Shown here piece by piece: positions 23,869-35,884 of a stretch of DNA of 64,000 bases (positions within the stretch are counted from its first letter, which is position 1; the number at the start of each line of letters is the position of its first letter). The position numbers and the translations under genes are program-made. The notes below the pieces were generated by a model. The model did not search any database and was not told the origin of the DNA. It saw only the letters and a list, made by a program, of their open reading frames with translations. Source of the DNA: Microvelia longipes (Eukaryota; Arthropoda; Insecta; Hemiptera; Veliidae); contig JACMZG010001911.1 of the NCBI GenBank assembly GCA_018340805.1, forward strand, positions 49,652,127-49,716,126, in the 5' to 3' direction.

Positions 23869-24894
23869 TCTGGCTACGCCCATGGTCCTTTCATAATTAG
23901 CTGGAAAATTGACTATTGTGATCGTATAGACAACTTTGCAATAACAAATAATACTGTTGGTTTTGCATGACTCAGCTGCAATACCAAATGGAATATTTTT
24001 CTTTAAAAAAAGAAAAAAGAGAAATGAATAAGGTCAGGTTAAGCAAATAGAAGTCAAGTTAAACAATGTATACCAGTTAAGATTTCGCTTTAACTTGCAC
24101 TACTTGCACTCTGCACAAACTTTAACTTACAAAGTGCAGATACTAAACAAAAACTGGTTTTGAAAATTTCTTCTAATAAAATTCACTGATAAGAATCGAG
24201 ATAATAAACAATCAAGCATGGTATTTACATGTAATTAATTCCATTTACGGTCTTGCATCCAATTAGCCAAATAAACTGAATTTCAATTGATTTCTCTTCC
24301 CAAGACGTAGTACGTTATCTGATAACTCAGCTACTATCTTTAACTTTAAAATGTTCTTTTAAAAATAATTGAAGCGTTAAAATTTGAATTTAATTCACCC
24401 TTTGCCTTGTATAGTATTTTAGATTTGCTTAGATGTTTAAGGGACTTTTCAGAATCAGTATTTTTATTTAATATTCCTTGACGGTTTTAATTACTTGAAA
24501 CTGACAACAGTTTTTAGAAGTTTGGTTCAGCATCCCAATTCCATGTGTCCAGGATTAAAAGGTTACCGGCTCTCAGGTCCTCAAATCGAGAGTGTTCTAA
24601 TTTAGTTTTAAACGGTCTTTATTTACCTCGTGCTCACCGGTAGGTGGAATTATGTGTTAGATTTCCTCTTTTATTTCAACGGTTAATTTTAGACGCGTTC
24701 TCTCCCAAGACACAATTTGTCGGGCTCCTCTCAAACTTCTCCTCTACGAACTAGCGGAAATTTAGGGTCTTAATTAATTTACCTATACTAAAGGTATTAT
24801 TTTTTAAAATGGCGCCAAAATTACGAAGAAAAAAATTATGTTAATCTAATATGTTAAAAATATGCTATTTAGCATTAATTTGAAAAATCATATA

Positions 24895-25865
24895 TACACG
24901 CGATCAAGCGAGCGAAGTGAGCCTTTCTTACTATGGATGATTATAAATATAAGCAATCTAGTTTAGCGAGCAAAGCAAGCACTTTTTACTATGTATCATT
25001 ATAAGCATTTCTTACTCTGTACCATTACGAGCATTTCTTACTATGTATCATTACGAGCATTTCTTACTATGTATCATTTCGAGCATTACATACTATGTAT
25101 CATTACGAGGATTTCTAACTATGTATCATTACGAGCATTTCTTACTATGTATTATTACGAGCATTTCTTACTATGTATCATTACGAGCATTTCTTACTAT
25201 GTATCATTACGAGCATTTCTTACTATGTACCATTACGAGCATTTCTTACTATGTATCATTACGAGCATTTCTTACTATGTATCATTACGAGCATTTCTTA
25301 CTATGTATCATTTCGAGCATTACATACTATGTATCATTACGAGGATTTCTTACTATGTATCATTACGAGCATTTCTTACCTATGTATCATTACGACATTC
25401 TTACTATGTATCATTACGAGCATTTCTTACTATGTATCATTACGAAGCATTTCTTTACTATGTGTCATACGAGCATTTTTTACTATTATCATTACGAGCA
25501 TTTCATGTACATTTCGAGCATTACTTACTTGTATCATACGAGGATTTCTTGCTATGTATCATTACGAGCATTTCTTACTATGTATCATTACGAGCATTTC
25601 TTACTATGTATCATTACGAACATTTCTTACTATGCATCAGTATAGCTATGTACAATCTAGCGAGCGAAGCGACCTTCTTTACTAATTATTATTCTAAATA
25701 TATACAATCTAGCGAGCGAATGAGCCTTTTTTACAATTTCATTATACTAAATGCAAACTAGCGAGCCATTTTTTTAACTTTTTGCATTTATATTTTAGAA
25801 CACCGCAGCGTGGAATATTTCCCTATTTTCTCTATCTAGCGAGCGAAGCAAGTCTGTTATTAAAT
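24895..25865. repeat. GCGAGCGAAG motif cluster flanking the 26-bp minisatellite
   Basis: GCGAGCGAAG or close variants occur at about 24907, 24966, 25660, 25710, 25762 and 25838, on both sides of the array. The unit CAATCTAGCGAGCGAAGCGA + spacer looks like an older tandem repeat into which the 26-bp repeat expanded. The same word appears at 14165-14265. Confidence 0.6.
24993..25640 (+). repeat. 26-bp minisatellite, about 25 copies
   Basis: The unit is ATGTATCATTACGAGCATTTCTTACT, broken here as ATGTATCATTACGA + GCATTTCTTACT. Central copies are nearly identical; copies near 25380-25540 carry small deletions. A 130-bp higher-order block that includes TTTCGAGCATTACATACT appears twice (about 25070 and 25310). 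The three long plus-strand frames through it are artefacts of a repeat without stops. Confidence 0.95.
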
Positions 25866-26056
25866 ATTTTTATTGATATATTCTTCTGACGTGAGTTCTT
25901 GATACAACTACGCGCATTACTAGTAAGGGAAGGTAATTTTTCTTCTATTTCTCTATTCCATATGACGTTCATGGAGTAAGTAAACTTCCCAATTGCACCA
26001 TCCTCTTTATTGAAGATCCTTGGTAGAAAGATAGGGTTTGCTTTCAAATACAGTTT

Positions 26057-27145
26057 ATGGTTACAAAGACAGGGTTTGGTATGGCAGTAAGACAAGTTAT
26101 GGTTACAAATACGGGGTTTGGTTTGGTAATGAGACAGGTTATGGTTACAAATACGGTGTTTAGTTTGGTAATGAGACAGGTTATATTTACAATGACAGGG
26201 TTTGGTTTGGTATGGTAGTAAGACAGGTTATGGTTACAATGACAGGGTTTGGTTTGGTAGTAAGACAGGTTATGGTTACAAATACGGGGTTTGGTTTGGT
26301 AATAAGACAGGTTATGGTTACAATGACAGGTTTGGTTTGGTAGTAAGACAGGTTATGGTTAAATGACAGGGTTTGTATGGTAGTAGGTTTATGGTTACAA
26401 TGACAGGGTTTGGTATGGTAGTAAGACAGGTTATGGTTACAATGACAGGGTTTGGTTTGGTAGTAAGACAGGTTATGGTTACAAATACGGGATTTGGTTT
26501 GGTAATAAGACAGGTTATGGTTACAATGACAGGGTTTGGTTTGGTAGTAAGACAGGTTATGGTTACAAAGACAGGGTTTGGTGGTTGGTTAGACAGGTTA
26601 TGGTTACAAATACACAGGTTATGGTTACAATGGGGTTTGGTTTGGTAGTAAGACAGGTTATGGTTACAATGACAGGGTTTGGTATGGTAGTAAGACAGTT
26701 TATGGTTAATACTGGTAGTAAGAGTTTATGGTTACAATGACAGGGTTGGTTGGTAGTAAGACAGGTTATGGTTACAAATACGGGATTTGGTTTGGTAATA
26801 AGACAGGTTATGGTTACAATGACAGGGTTTGGTTTGGTAGTAAGACAGGTTATGGTTACAAAGACAGTGTTTGGTTTGGTAGTAAGACAGGTTATGGTTA
26901 CAAATACGGGGTTTGGTTTGGTAAAGACAGGTTATGGTTACAATGACAGGGTTTGGTTTGGTAGTAAGACAGGTTGGTTACAAAGACAGTGTTTGGTTTG
27001 GTAGTAAGACAGGTTATGGTTACAAAGACAGTGTTTGGTTTGGTAGTAATACAGGTTATGGTTACAAAGACAGTGTTTGGTTTGGTAGTAAGTTATGGTT
27101 ACAAAGACAGGCTTTGCTTTTAAAGACAGGTTATGGTTACTAAGA
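26057..27145 (+). repeat. 42-bp minisatellite, about 26 copies
   Basis: The unit is CAGGTTATGGTTACAAAGA + CAGGGTTTGGTTTGGTAGTAAGA, with variants AATACGGGG and AATGACAGGG in the middle. Because 42 is a multiple of three and the unit lacks stops in several frames, it produces open frames coding 14-residue repeats such as GYGYNDRVWFGSKT. No start, splice or poly(A) context suggests real expression. Confidence 0.95.
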
Positions 27146-27955
27146 TAGCTTAATTATGTATTTTGTTATCAAGATAACAGACCTAAACCTGTTACTTTTT
27201 TAGCCGAAATTCGTCTAAAAAATCTTTTAAGTCGAATTTTGTATGGCAAAGTTGTCGAAGTTTGATTATGTAAATGACTGAAACGTTTTTGATCTCGCAC
27301 ACCTTAAACTACGCATATTTTTTGAGCTGTGAAATATTAAATAATTAATTGGCTAAAATATAACGTAATTTAGAAGACCCAGTGAAAAAATCAGTTATAA
27401 TAGCAATTAAATTAAACATTTATCATATTTCATTATTAATTTTTAACTTGTTTAGATGATTAGGCATTAGCCGTTGTTAAAGATCAGCCAGACTTAAAAT
27501 GAAATATTTAATGGCCTCATTTCATGAGTAATATTTATAATCCTATTTACAATGATTTATCAGAGTTTAACAGGTCAAATTAAATTCAGTATTAGAAGAA
27601 ATAATAAATATAAATTTAGTTGATCTCTCGTATACATAATATCAAATGGTAGAATAACCCAACTATAATGATCGGAAAATCTCGAAGGTTCTGGAAAACA
27701 TAGGAAACCTCGTGTAAAAGGCTAAAGCATAAAAAATTAAAGATATATATGTCAGTAGATAACTAGTTTATTATATTGTTTTTAAGAGATGATTAATATA
27801 TTTAATTTAGTTTTAAAATAAATAAACAAAACTTTTTGTTAATAATGAATTTAAAGTTCTTAATTTATTAGTTATTGAATGACATATGTAGTAGAGAGTT
27901 GTAACCGTAGAAAGAGCCGATAAGGAAGGGACGCGTGCCTAGGTTATATAAGAAG
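27146..27955. other. AT-rich, nothing recognised
   Basis: It lies between the 42-bp minisatellite and the promoter-like segment; no frames or repeats. Confidence 0.5.
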
Positions 27956-28073
27956 GGCCTCAGACTAACGCTTCCGTTAGACACGTGTTAGCCTGCGACA
28001 AATTCAAAGCTACCAAATTTCATCAATATCTGCTCTAGTTATACACCTACACTTCTACATTATCAAGGTAAGA
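27956..28073 (+). promoter_or_regulatory. Promoter-like segment with TATA box and splice donor
   Basis: TTATATAAG at about 27955-27963 is followed by a GC-richer stretch with no ATG, then CAAGGTAAGAT near 28066, a good donor. It could be a host 5' non-coding exon or the 5' LTR/leader of the copia-like element whose plus copy begins near here. No supporting exon was found. Confidence 0.3.
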
Positions 28074-31000
28074 TATATGTTTTACACTAATTGTATTAAG
28101 TTTTTTAATACGTATAACAGCATATTGTAAACAAATAAAAATTTTAAATTACGCTCTAGGTTGAAACTTGTCTAGAGAAGAGTTAAATTGTCAAGAATTG
28201 CTGCTTACGTTTTAGATATTTTGCTTTGGAAATTTTTAGTGGACCTTCGGCATTTCCTCTAAATAATAGTGGCACAGAGGTCAGCCAGGGCGGCGCGAAT
28301 TACCGTTTGTATTTATGTTATTGACCACAAGCATCACATCAATTATTTAAGAATTTATTTGCTTATATCAACGATTTTAACACAATGATGTATCGTTATA
28401 ATTATCTATGAGAAGTAAAAATTAGGATAAAATTTCTTTATTATATATCCTTATATGGTATGAATATCCATGGACAATTAATGGGTGACACCTATTTTTT
28501 AATCGCCCTTAGTTAAGTAAAAAAAAAGACACAAACAAATAAATCACAATAATGACCTCAAGAACAACGATAATATTGAAAAAGAACATAACTCAATTGG
28601 GTTATTTAAGATAGTGAACAACATGACATTTACCATCTGGGTCCTGACACATTTACTATACGAAGTGCTTTGATATAGCACAGGAGCCAACCGAGAAAAT
28701 TGTATATAATATCAACCTCCTCAGTAATCTCCATACATAATCAACAATCAGTAAAAAGAGTACACCACATATACTAATGAGAATTCTACTGAGCGAGAAC
28801 ATCACCTAAGTAATTTTTTCGTGTTATAGAGCAAGTATGTTAATCTGGTTAACAGATCCGTGTGTAGTATATAATGAAGCTATCTAAATCTATTCACCAT
28901 AGTTACGTTTTTTATAATTTATGATAATAACTTTATATAAAGTATTATAATAATTTAATATATGAGATATAAAACTAGAAAAAATCTATAACATAACACT
29001 TATAAGAATATACATTATTAAAATCTAAGCCTATCGTTAATACTACTAATATATAACCCTAAGACATGTTCTTGTATAAGTATTAAGTATCAAGTAATTA
29101 TTATTATAGTGATCTTCCTTCCCTACATGATTTTTTAATTTATGATAAATTATTTTAGATTTAAAGTTAATTATAAAATAATTATGAATAAATATACACT
29201 AAGATATAAAATCTAATCAATATAATAATCAACTAGATTACATTAATCAATAAAGCACTAATTTCAGTAATCCTATGAGATGGTAAAAAGGTCACGCTAG
29301 AGTTAAACCTAAAATCAACAGATCACAGTGTTTATAAGGCTTTCGGCCGTGATGGAGCGAGAGGTTTGTGTAGATTATAGGCTCTCACTTCTCTCGCGTT
29401 AACTTATGCACACTAACAATTCATAAGAATTGTAGCCTAATATGAGACCAATGATAATGTCAAATCATATCTCAGACATTGAGTAAATTAGGAAACTTAA
29501 TTTAGTAAACTTTATAGATATATATGTATATTCATGTGGCGTAAAAGAGGATTAAAAAATCACATTTAATCACACTTAAATGATCTAGTTAATATCTATA
29601 TTTATTACGTCATTTAATATGAATGCCTATAACAATATAGCGAACTATTGTTACTAATAATTGTTATACTATAAATTGAAATAATATATATTAACTATAC
29701 ATAATATATGCACGATATGTACACTTTATATGCGTTAGAATTAAATACCTCATTTATAATTGAAAAGAACATTATTCCTAAGAGAGTGGTTCGGAATGTG
29801 AATTCCCTGGAAGTTGTAGGTGAGAGGAGATCAGGAGGTATGAGAAGTGAGCCAGGGCCACATTCTGGGGTCTTTATTTCCGTCTTCCTCACTTGTATTA
29901 TAATACCAGAAAATATTTATTAATAGTAACTGATAAAAAGTATTATAATATAATTCAATATTATTTGAAATAAAGGAAATTTATTGAATACATTAATTAC
30001 CATTAAAATAAATACCATCAATAGAAATAAATATAATACATTTTATAGTCAAAAATGACAATAATACACATAGGACAATAATATACTGTAAATAGTATAA
30101 TAAAATTATAAATTATAAGACAAAGAAACACTAAAACATGTGGACTAAAAATTTATACTAAAAATGAACTATATCATTAACTAAAATGACTCATAATCTT
30201 ATATAATAGTCGTATGACTAGAGTGTATATCACGCAAGTGAACTATCTTCATTAGTATAGTGTCGCGATTCTCGTAACAAATTGGAACACTGATCTGAGG
30301 GAGACTTCTATGCGTCAACATCAGATATTTGAGTTTATTAGGTGCCTCGATGTTAATGGTGTATCGAAGCCCTCTATTGGTTAATATTAAAAAATATCAC
30401 TGGATGACGTTCCATCAACCAAAGTTATGACGGTCATATGAAAACTACACACAACATTCTTTCGCGAATAACTTGCTGTAGAACTCTGAGGACAAATGGA
30501 ATACAAAATTTATTACGTAAACTAACGATTTAGACAGTATAAATTATATGTGATTTTATTAATATAGTAGTATAGCAACGTATAGGACTATATAATTGCA
30601 TCTATAGAATCGATTTAATAAAACACCTAGAATTTTACTATTGATCTACACAATCGAACCTATTACAACATAAAATGTGCAGCTAACAATATTCAGTTGT
30701 TTTATTACATGCAAGCTAATTATAAGAGCCTATTTTCATTGAATTTAGATAAATATAATGATTAATTAGAGTATATACTGATATATACGTCATGCGAGTT
30801 CTATAATAGTATACTACGTAAATGTATTAATTCTGATTATGGGGGGATAACACATGTTATAAGGTGAAAATGTAGATAAAAGTGGCAGTCGTTGATTGAA
30901 TTCTAAATAGGTATTAAAGTTTTAAAAAGGCATATAGTGAAGTGGACCAGTCTAGAGACATTACTATGCTCCACGAATATCCTTAAGGAAAGAATTTAGA

Positions 31001-31208
31001 CCCATCAGTTCACCCATGGAAGTAAAGACAATGAGTAACTATGACTGAGGACTTACCAAGAAATGTGCGATTATACCACATTACTAAATTACAAATCGTG
31101 AACCTCTGAGTACATAGAAAGGCAATTTGTTATCACATAACAAGGTAAGAAATGTCTGAAGAAGAAGCAATCTGTAAAGCAATATAGTGGTCTATATATG
31201 GTTCCTAA

Positions 31209-31364
31209 GTCACAGATTTGCTAACTAAACGTATTCATGCCCTGCAACCTGTTAAAGATTTAAATTTTCTTGGCAAGAGGTTTAAAGAGGGTCTTGCTAT
31301 CCAAGAATGCACTATCTTAGTAGTGACTGGAATATCGTGTCTACTTTTTACCTATTTTTTATAG
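31209..31364 (+). pseudogene. Copia-like RNase H C-terminus remnant
   Basis: A 51-codon open stretch between stops starts VTDLLTK, which corresponds to the VADxLTK signature near the end of copia polyproteins. It continues KDLNFLGKRF and ends at TAG 31362-31364. Immediately upstream (about 31095-31205), in shifted frames, are remnants of the usual preceding block (HIE, QF, V, N, Y). They suggest the RNase H region interrupted by frameshifts and stops. I could not identify integrase or RT with confidence further upstream. A matching decayed copy lies in inverted orientation at about 40520-40690. Confidence 0.6.
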
Positions 31365-32489
31365 AATTCCTTAAAAAATCCATAGAAAAGATTATCACTC
31401 TTTTAAGTTTAATGAGATAGTTACATTGAGCTGGAACACTGTATTTATTCATAAATGTAATCAAAAGAACATTTGTATTTTTCCTGCCCTCTGAGAGTGA
31501 TTATTAATTCTATATATATAATTGTGATTATTGTTCTTATTATTAATAGAATAAAATATGTTTGTTGTTTGGAGAACACTAAAGAAGGAAAAAATAATAA
31601 TAGTATTGCGTAATTTCTATATTGAACATATCTCTGATGTTTGTCTTGATTCGATTCAGATTTACATACGATATTATACGCGAATCTATCGACACAACAC
31701 TCAATATCGTTGTTAGCAGGAGGTTTCTATACAGCACGAAGAGCTATGGTTAACAATAAAATATGAATTTTATAATATTTAACGGAGTTGAGTTTCCTAT
31801 GTTATCGAAATATTTTTTCAGGATATCGTTCGGAAATAAAAGATAGCAGTGAAAAGAGTGAATCTCGGACTGTCTTTTTAGTGTTACATTCGTTTGTTCC
31901 TATAAGCAATCGTTGCTAAATTACGATAACAAAGAGTTAATATATATAGTCATATATTACATGCCAAATGTATGGATATAAAGTTAAAGAGGCTGTCATC
32001 GACTTTGATATAATTTGTGTACCCAGATATAAGAGGTTTCCCGTCGTATCTGCACCTAGTGGGCGCACACAGAAGCTATTGCCTTTTAAGAGTCTGACAA
32101 GGCAACTATACCACTTGTATGCTTCTCTAAAAAACTACTATATATCATTAATATTATGAAGCCAATTATGTATTAACTAATAGTTATGAGATTACTGATA
32201 GAGGAGACCACTATCTCTCAATATTAATAGCAACTAATCAATTCTGTGATGGAAAGCGTCTCTTCAAGAGTCACACGAGCAGAAAGTCGACTTGATATGG
32301 AAAGGCTGTGTGCACATACAACTAACGCACGTAAGACACCTATCACTCTTGATGACACTTACATAATATGCTCATGTAAAATAATCAATAGAACATATAC
32401 GAGCGCTTAAAACACAACATTACATGGTGTGTTATAAAATAGCGTAACACACACAAGCATACATGATGTGTTCTTGAGAGAGCGATAGA

Positions 32490-32660
32490 CTCGTGCCACA
32501 TTAAGAGAGAGAATTCCTCGGGGAAAACTTCGGGGCACGGAGACGAAGTGCTGACCTCGTGTTGAGAGTGTCCTATGCGGCCGTGTGAGCGTGTATCGAG
32601 CGCGCGAGTCCGCAGAGGCCGCTGTATGCGAGGTCTATCAGGAGCACTGCGAAGGCACGT
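32490..32660. other. CpG-rich island of unknown nature
   Basis: It is rich in CG dinucleotides (CGGCCGTGTGAGCG, CGAGCGCGCGAGTCCGC) within DNA otherwise about 70% AT. The minus-strand frame 32385-32666 across it shows no domain I recognise. It lies in the plus copia-like copy, between the RNase H tail and the blocks shared with the minus copy, so it may be an insertion. Confidence 0.4.
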
Positions 32661-35600
32661 ATTCATTTGGTAATATTTAGGTTTCTGAGTGAATATATCA
32701 CTACAGTTATATCGCGTAGTATCAGAGATACAGGATGTAACTTAATAATCGTATAAAGTTACACCACAAGACTCCACACTAGTCTCCCACCACTTTCTAC
32801 TGGCAAACTATAAATTTCTACCTGGGGTTGTTGGGGGGGGATTTGTAGTCTTAAAAGAGAAGTTAAAATATGCCTAGACTAGGGAGTACATAGCCTAATC
32901 TAACATATACACACTTGTAGTAAGAGACCTTATCTGACATTCAATGTTTTTGGGATCCTCAGGGGCTCTGTGTAACCTAATTGAAACCTCCTTCAAGAGT
33001 TGAGTTTAAAAGTTATAATCAATAATGAGTCAATCATTTTGTGAGGAGAGTTCCTTGTACAAGTACGCTCGTTGTGAAGGGTCTTAAGAGAGAATCTTAA
33101 GTGTAATTATTCTTTTAAATTGTAAATAATTTATCATAGGTATAATATCTTCTGAGATTAATTATTAGATTACGCGTTGAATTATAGGTTTATTCTATGT
33201 AATATGATAGAATTGTTCTCTTAATCTGATTACTTAACCATAATTTATAGAGTTTGAAAAGGTGTTTCTCTATGTTAGCAAAATCACACATAATCCTTAA
33301 GGATACTTCCTTCAATGGATTTTTAACTGAATAATGTTCATCTAAATATTTCACTATTTCTGTAGCATAATCTCTAAAATATAGCATAAAGATATCCTTT
33401 TATATTACAGAGAGGATTGAGTATTAATATAGGAAACCGATACGCTAGTTATTGGCTACTCATCAAATATACCATAGTAATAGGTATTCTAACTTAATGA
33501 GAGAGAACAGATTATGCATGATGTCTAATGTCTCAGACATGGAGTTGTGCTCTTACTATGTATAATCTTTGCAATACTACCTTATCTTTGGCATGGTAAA
33601 ATGCAACAATAATTAAGCATAATTCTTTAGAGCTTTGGAGAGGCAATTCAAAATTAGTTTCCTATGCATTTTATGTATATATATTATCTATAGCTATTTG
33701 AAAAACTTTCAAATTCTGGGGATCTCTATATTTAGTGCTCGCATATTTAAAAATTATTAGATCTAATACCTTTTTTCCACTGATATACATTAGAAGTTAA
33801 TCGTATAGCACTTTTTCACAAGCTTATATTAGATTATTTTAAAGGTTGATAGGTATGAATCTCTAAGTGCGTAAATCACATTTGATTAAAGAGCGAGAGA
33901 CAAACACTTGAGACGTTCTTTGTAGGTAAATGTATGAATCTGATCTAACTGCATCACTCATCATTTCTGCGTACCCTTATATATTTATGATATGAGGTCT
34001 CATTGAGTTTTGGGAGTAAATGTTGCCCTTAAAATAATATATATAACTCACTTCATTTTGTCTTGTTTCGCCAATAAATTGCTCCAGTATTTGGGTATAA
34101 GTGTCAAGAGTGTGATTTTACATGGCCATATTTGGTCTGAGTTTCTACTTGTGGACAATAAAAGTAGCAAACTTCTGAGCAAGCGTAGTTAAATCACTAC
34201 ACTAAAAATCCGACACATTGTATTAAGATATGAAACATGGTATTAGTATACAAAGTCAACTTAGATGTTCAGGCACGATTTCAATATACCGCACAACCAA
34301 TTTTTTATAATTAGTACAAAAGAACTCAAAGTGAAAGTGGAAAATTGGCTACCATTACTGTGTTATTGTTCGAGATTGGTAATTTTACACTCGAAGAGAG
34401 ATGCCAAGTTTAATAACAACAGCAAATCATGGAATTCATATCTCAGTAGACTGTATTAATTTCACTTTGTGAGTAAAGAATAAAAAATTAGATACCCAGA
34501 TGAAGATGTGTAACTCCAAAATTTCTGACTGATTAAAAGTATACTATATTTTTGTTCTATACTAAGATATGGTCGAGTGCTTCTGAAGTTCTGGTGCACA
34601 AATGCATACGCTAAAATAAAGAGTGGATATGATGTATATGTTATTTTATTTTTAACACACGATAAGCGGTTTCTACGATCATTGCTTCCTGTACATATAA
34701 TAATTTAAATTTATAACAAAGAACAATTAAAAAACACAAGTTTCTACCTGGGTCAGATTATTGAAAATGCATTATATAAGACTACCATACTTCTTTTTGG
34801 CGTGGATATAATTAACTCTATTCGAGCTAATTTGATCATAAATTCTATCTAGTATAGATATGACTAAACATCCATTCAGGATACACAAATAACTCATTCC
34901 AAACCAAGTCACATTATTCATTTAACATGTTCGGGCGTGTGGCAAAACAGACCTCCGAAATTGATAAAATTCATTGATTAAGTTCTAAATCCAAATTTTA
35001 GTTATTGCGTCAATATTATTGAAAACGGTTTTTTTTACTTCTGATAAATTAATCTTTTTTTGTTGAATGAAATAAAGTTTCCTAAATATTCCCTCTCATT
35101 CATATATTATTTCCCATTTTGTACTTATAAATTTATAAATTGGAACTATCAACAAAATCCAAAACATTCTAATTTAATATATTACTATATTACTGGTACT
35201 GGATTTTTCAAAAGCTAAACTTTTCCAATAAAATTTTAAAGGAAGGTGGGGGTGGGCTAAACTCCTTAACTAAGACAAAAGGAGAATAGTTGGTAAAACT
35301 ATACATTATGAGTATTAATCTTCACCTTCACCATTAAATGTTAGAGATAATTATGAGAAATATTCAGGGTTGGTAAGGAAAAGTATAATAATATTATTTA
35401 TAAAATAACATATGAAATTAAACAAAGAACTTCTCACACATTGAATAATTTACAACTATAATATCTGGAAACTTTTAAAGGATAAAAAGGATAACAAAAA
35501 AATTCTTCTTTATTCATTAAACCGTACCTCTGTTTCTTGTCTAAAGTATTATTATTACAATATGTGTGCTCTTACAAGCACTAGTGTCCTGGTCCCTCTT

Positions 35601-35884
35601 CCTTCTATAAACTAAACCTGGACTAGGAACCTTATGTTACTACCCTATATTTTAGAGTGAGAGCTTAAAAGAGATTGTTATTTTATTAGTATGTATCCAA
35701 TTTTATTTGATATATTAGTGAACTTGGGGTGCTTAACCCCCCCTTCCCCACATCAAGTCTTTGATTTAAGTGGTCTTCCCCCCAATCCCTTCCTTTTATT
35801 GTGTATAAATAAATAAATACTTTCTCTCTTTAATCTATCTAGAATCTATATTTTATTCTGATGATAATTAAAGCATTCTTTCCT

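Larger units (their letters stand above)
22538..24895. other. AT-rich around the 23.2-kb MITE and 23.45-kb repeat
   Basis: No host exon was recognised. 24620-24760 is GC-richer and unexplained. Confidence 0.45.
28900..35530 (+). mobile_element. Copia-like element remnant, plus-oriented copy of an inverted pair
   Basis: Several segments reappear in reverse complement, in mirror order, at 38350-42180. These are 29021-29170 (with 41930-42110), 31240-31480 (RNase H tail and downstream, with 40520-40690), 32935-33030 (with 39625-39745), 34715-34775 (with 38665-38730), 35170-35345 (with 38435-38575) and 35505-35530 (with 38350-38375). The outer limits are uncertain and no LTR pair with TG/CA ends was identified. 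Apart from the RNase H tail no coding sequence is recognisable. This copy is longer than its partner, so it carries insertions or the partner has deletions. A CpG-rich island at 32490-32660 and a GC-richer stretch at 29785-29890 lie inside it. Confidence 0.55.

Noticed and set aside
24991..25761. Three long overlapping plus-strand open frames (up to 256 residues)
   Set aside because: They are translations of the 26-bp minisatellite in each frame; the repeat simply lacks stops. No splice or start context.
25832..26095. 87-residue minus-strand frame between the two minisatellites
   Set aside because: It begins in the 42-bp array and ends in the GCGAGCGAAG repeat; no motif or splice context.
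26373..27143. Four overlapping frames coding 14-residue GYGY/VWFG repeats
   Set aside because: The 42-bp repeat is a multiple of three without stops, so frames stay open by chance. Small indels break every frame repeatedly.
29695..29923. Overlapping plus and minus frames over a GC-richer patch
   Set aside because: Both frames are short, fully overlapping and lack recognisable motifs or splice sites.
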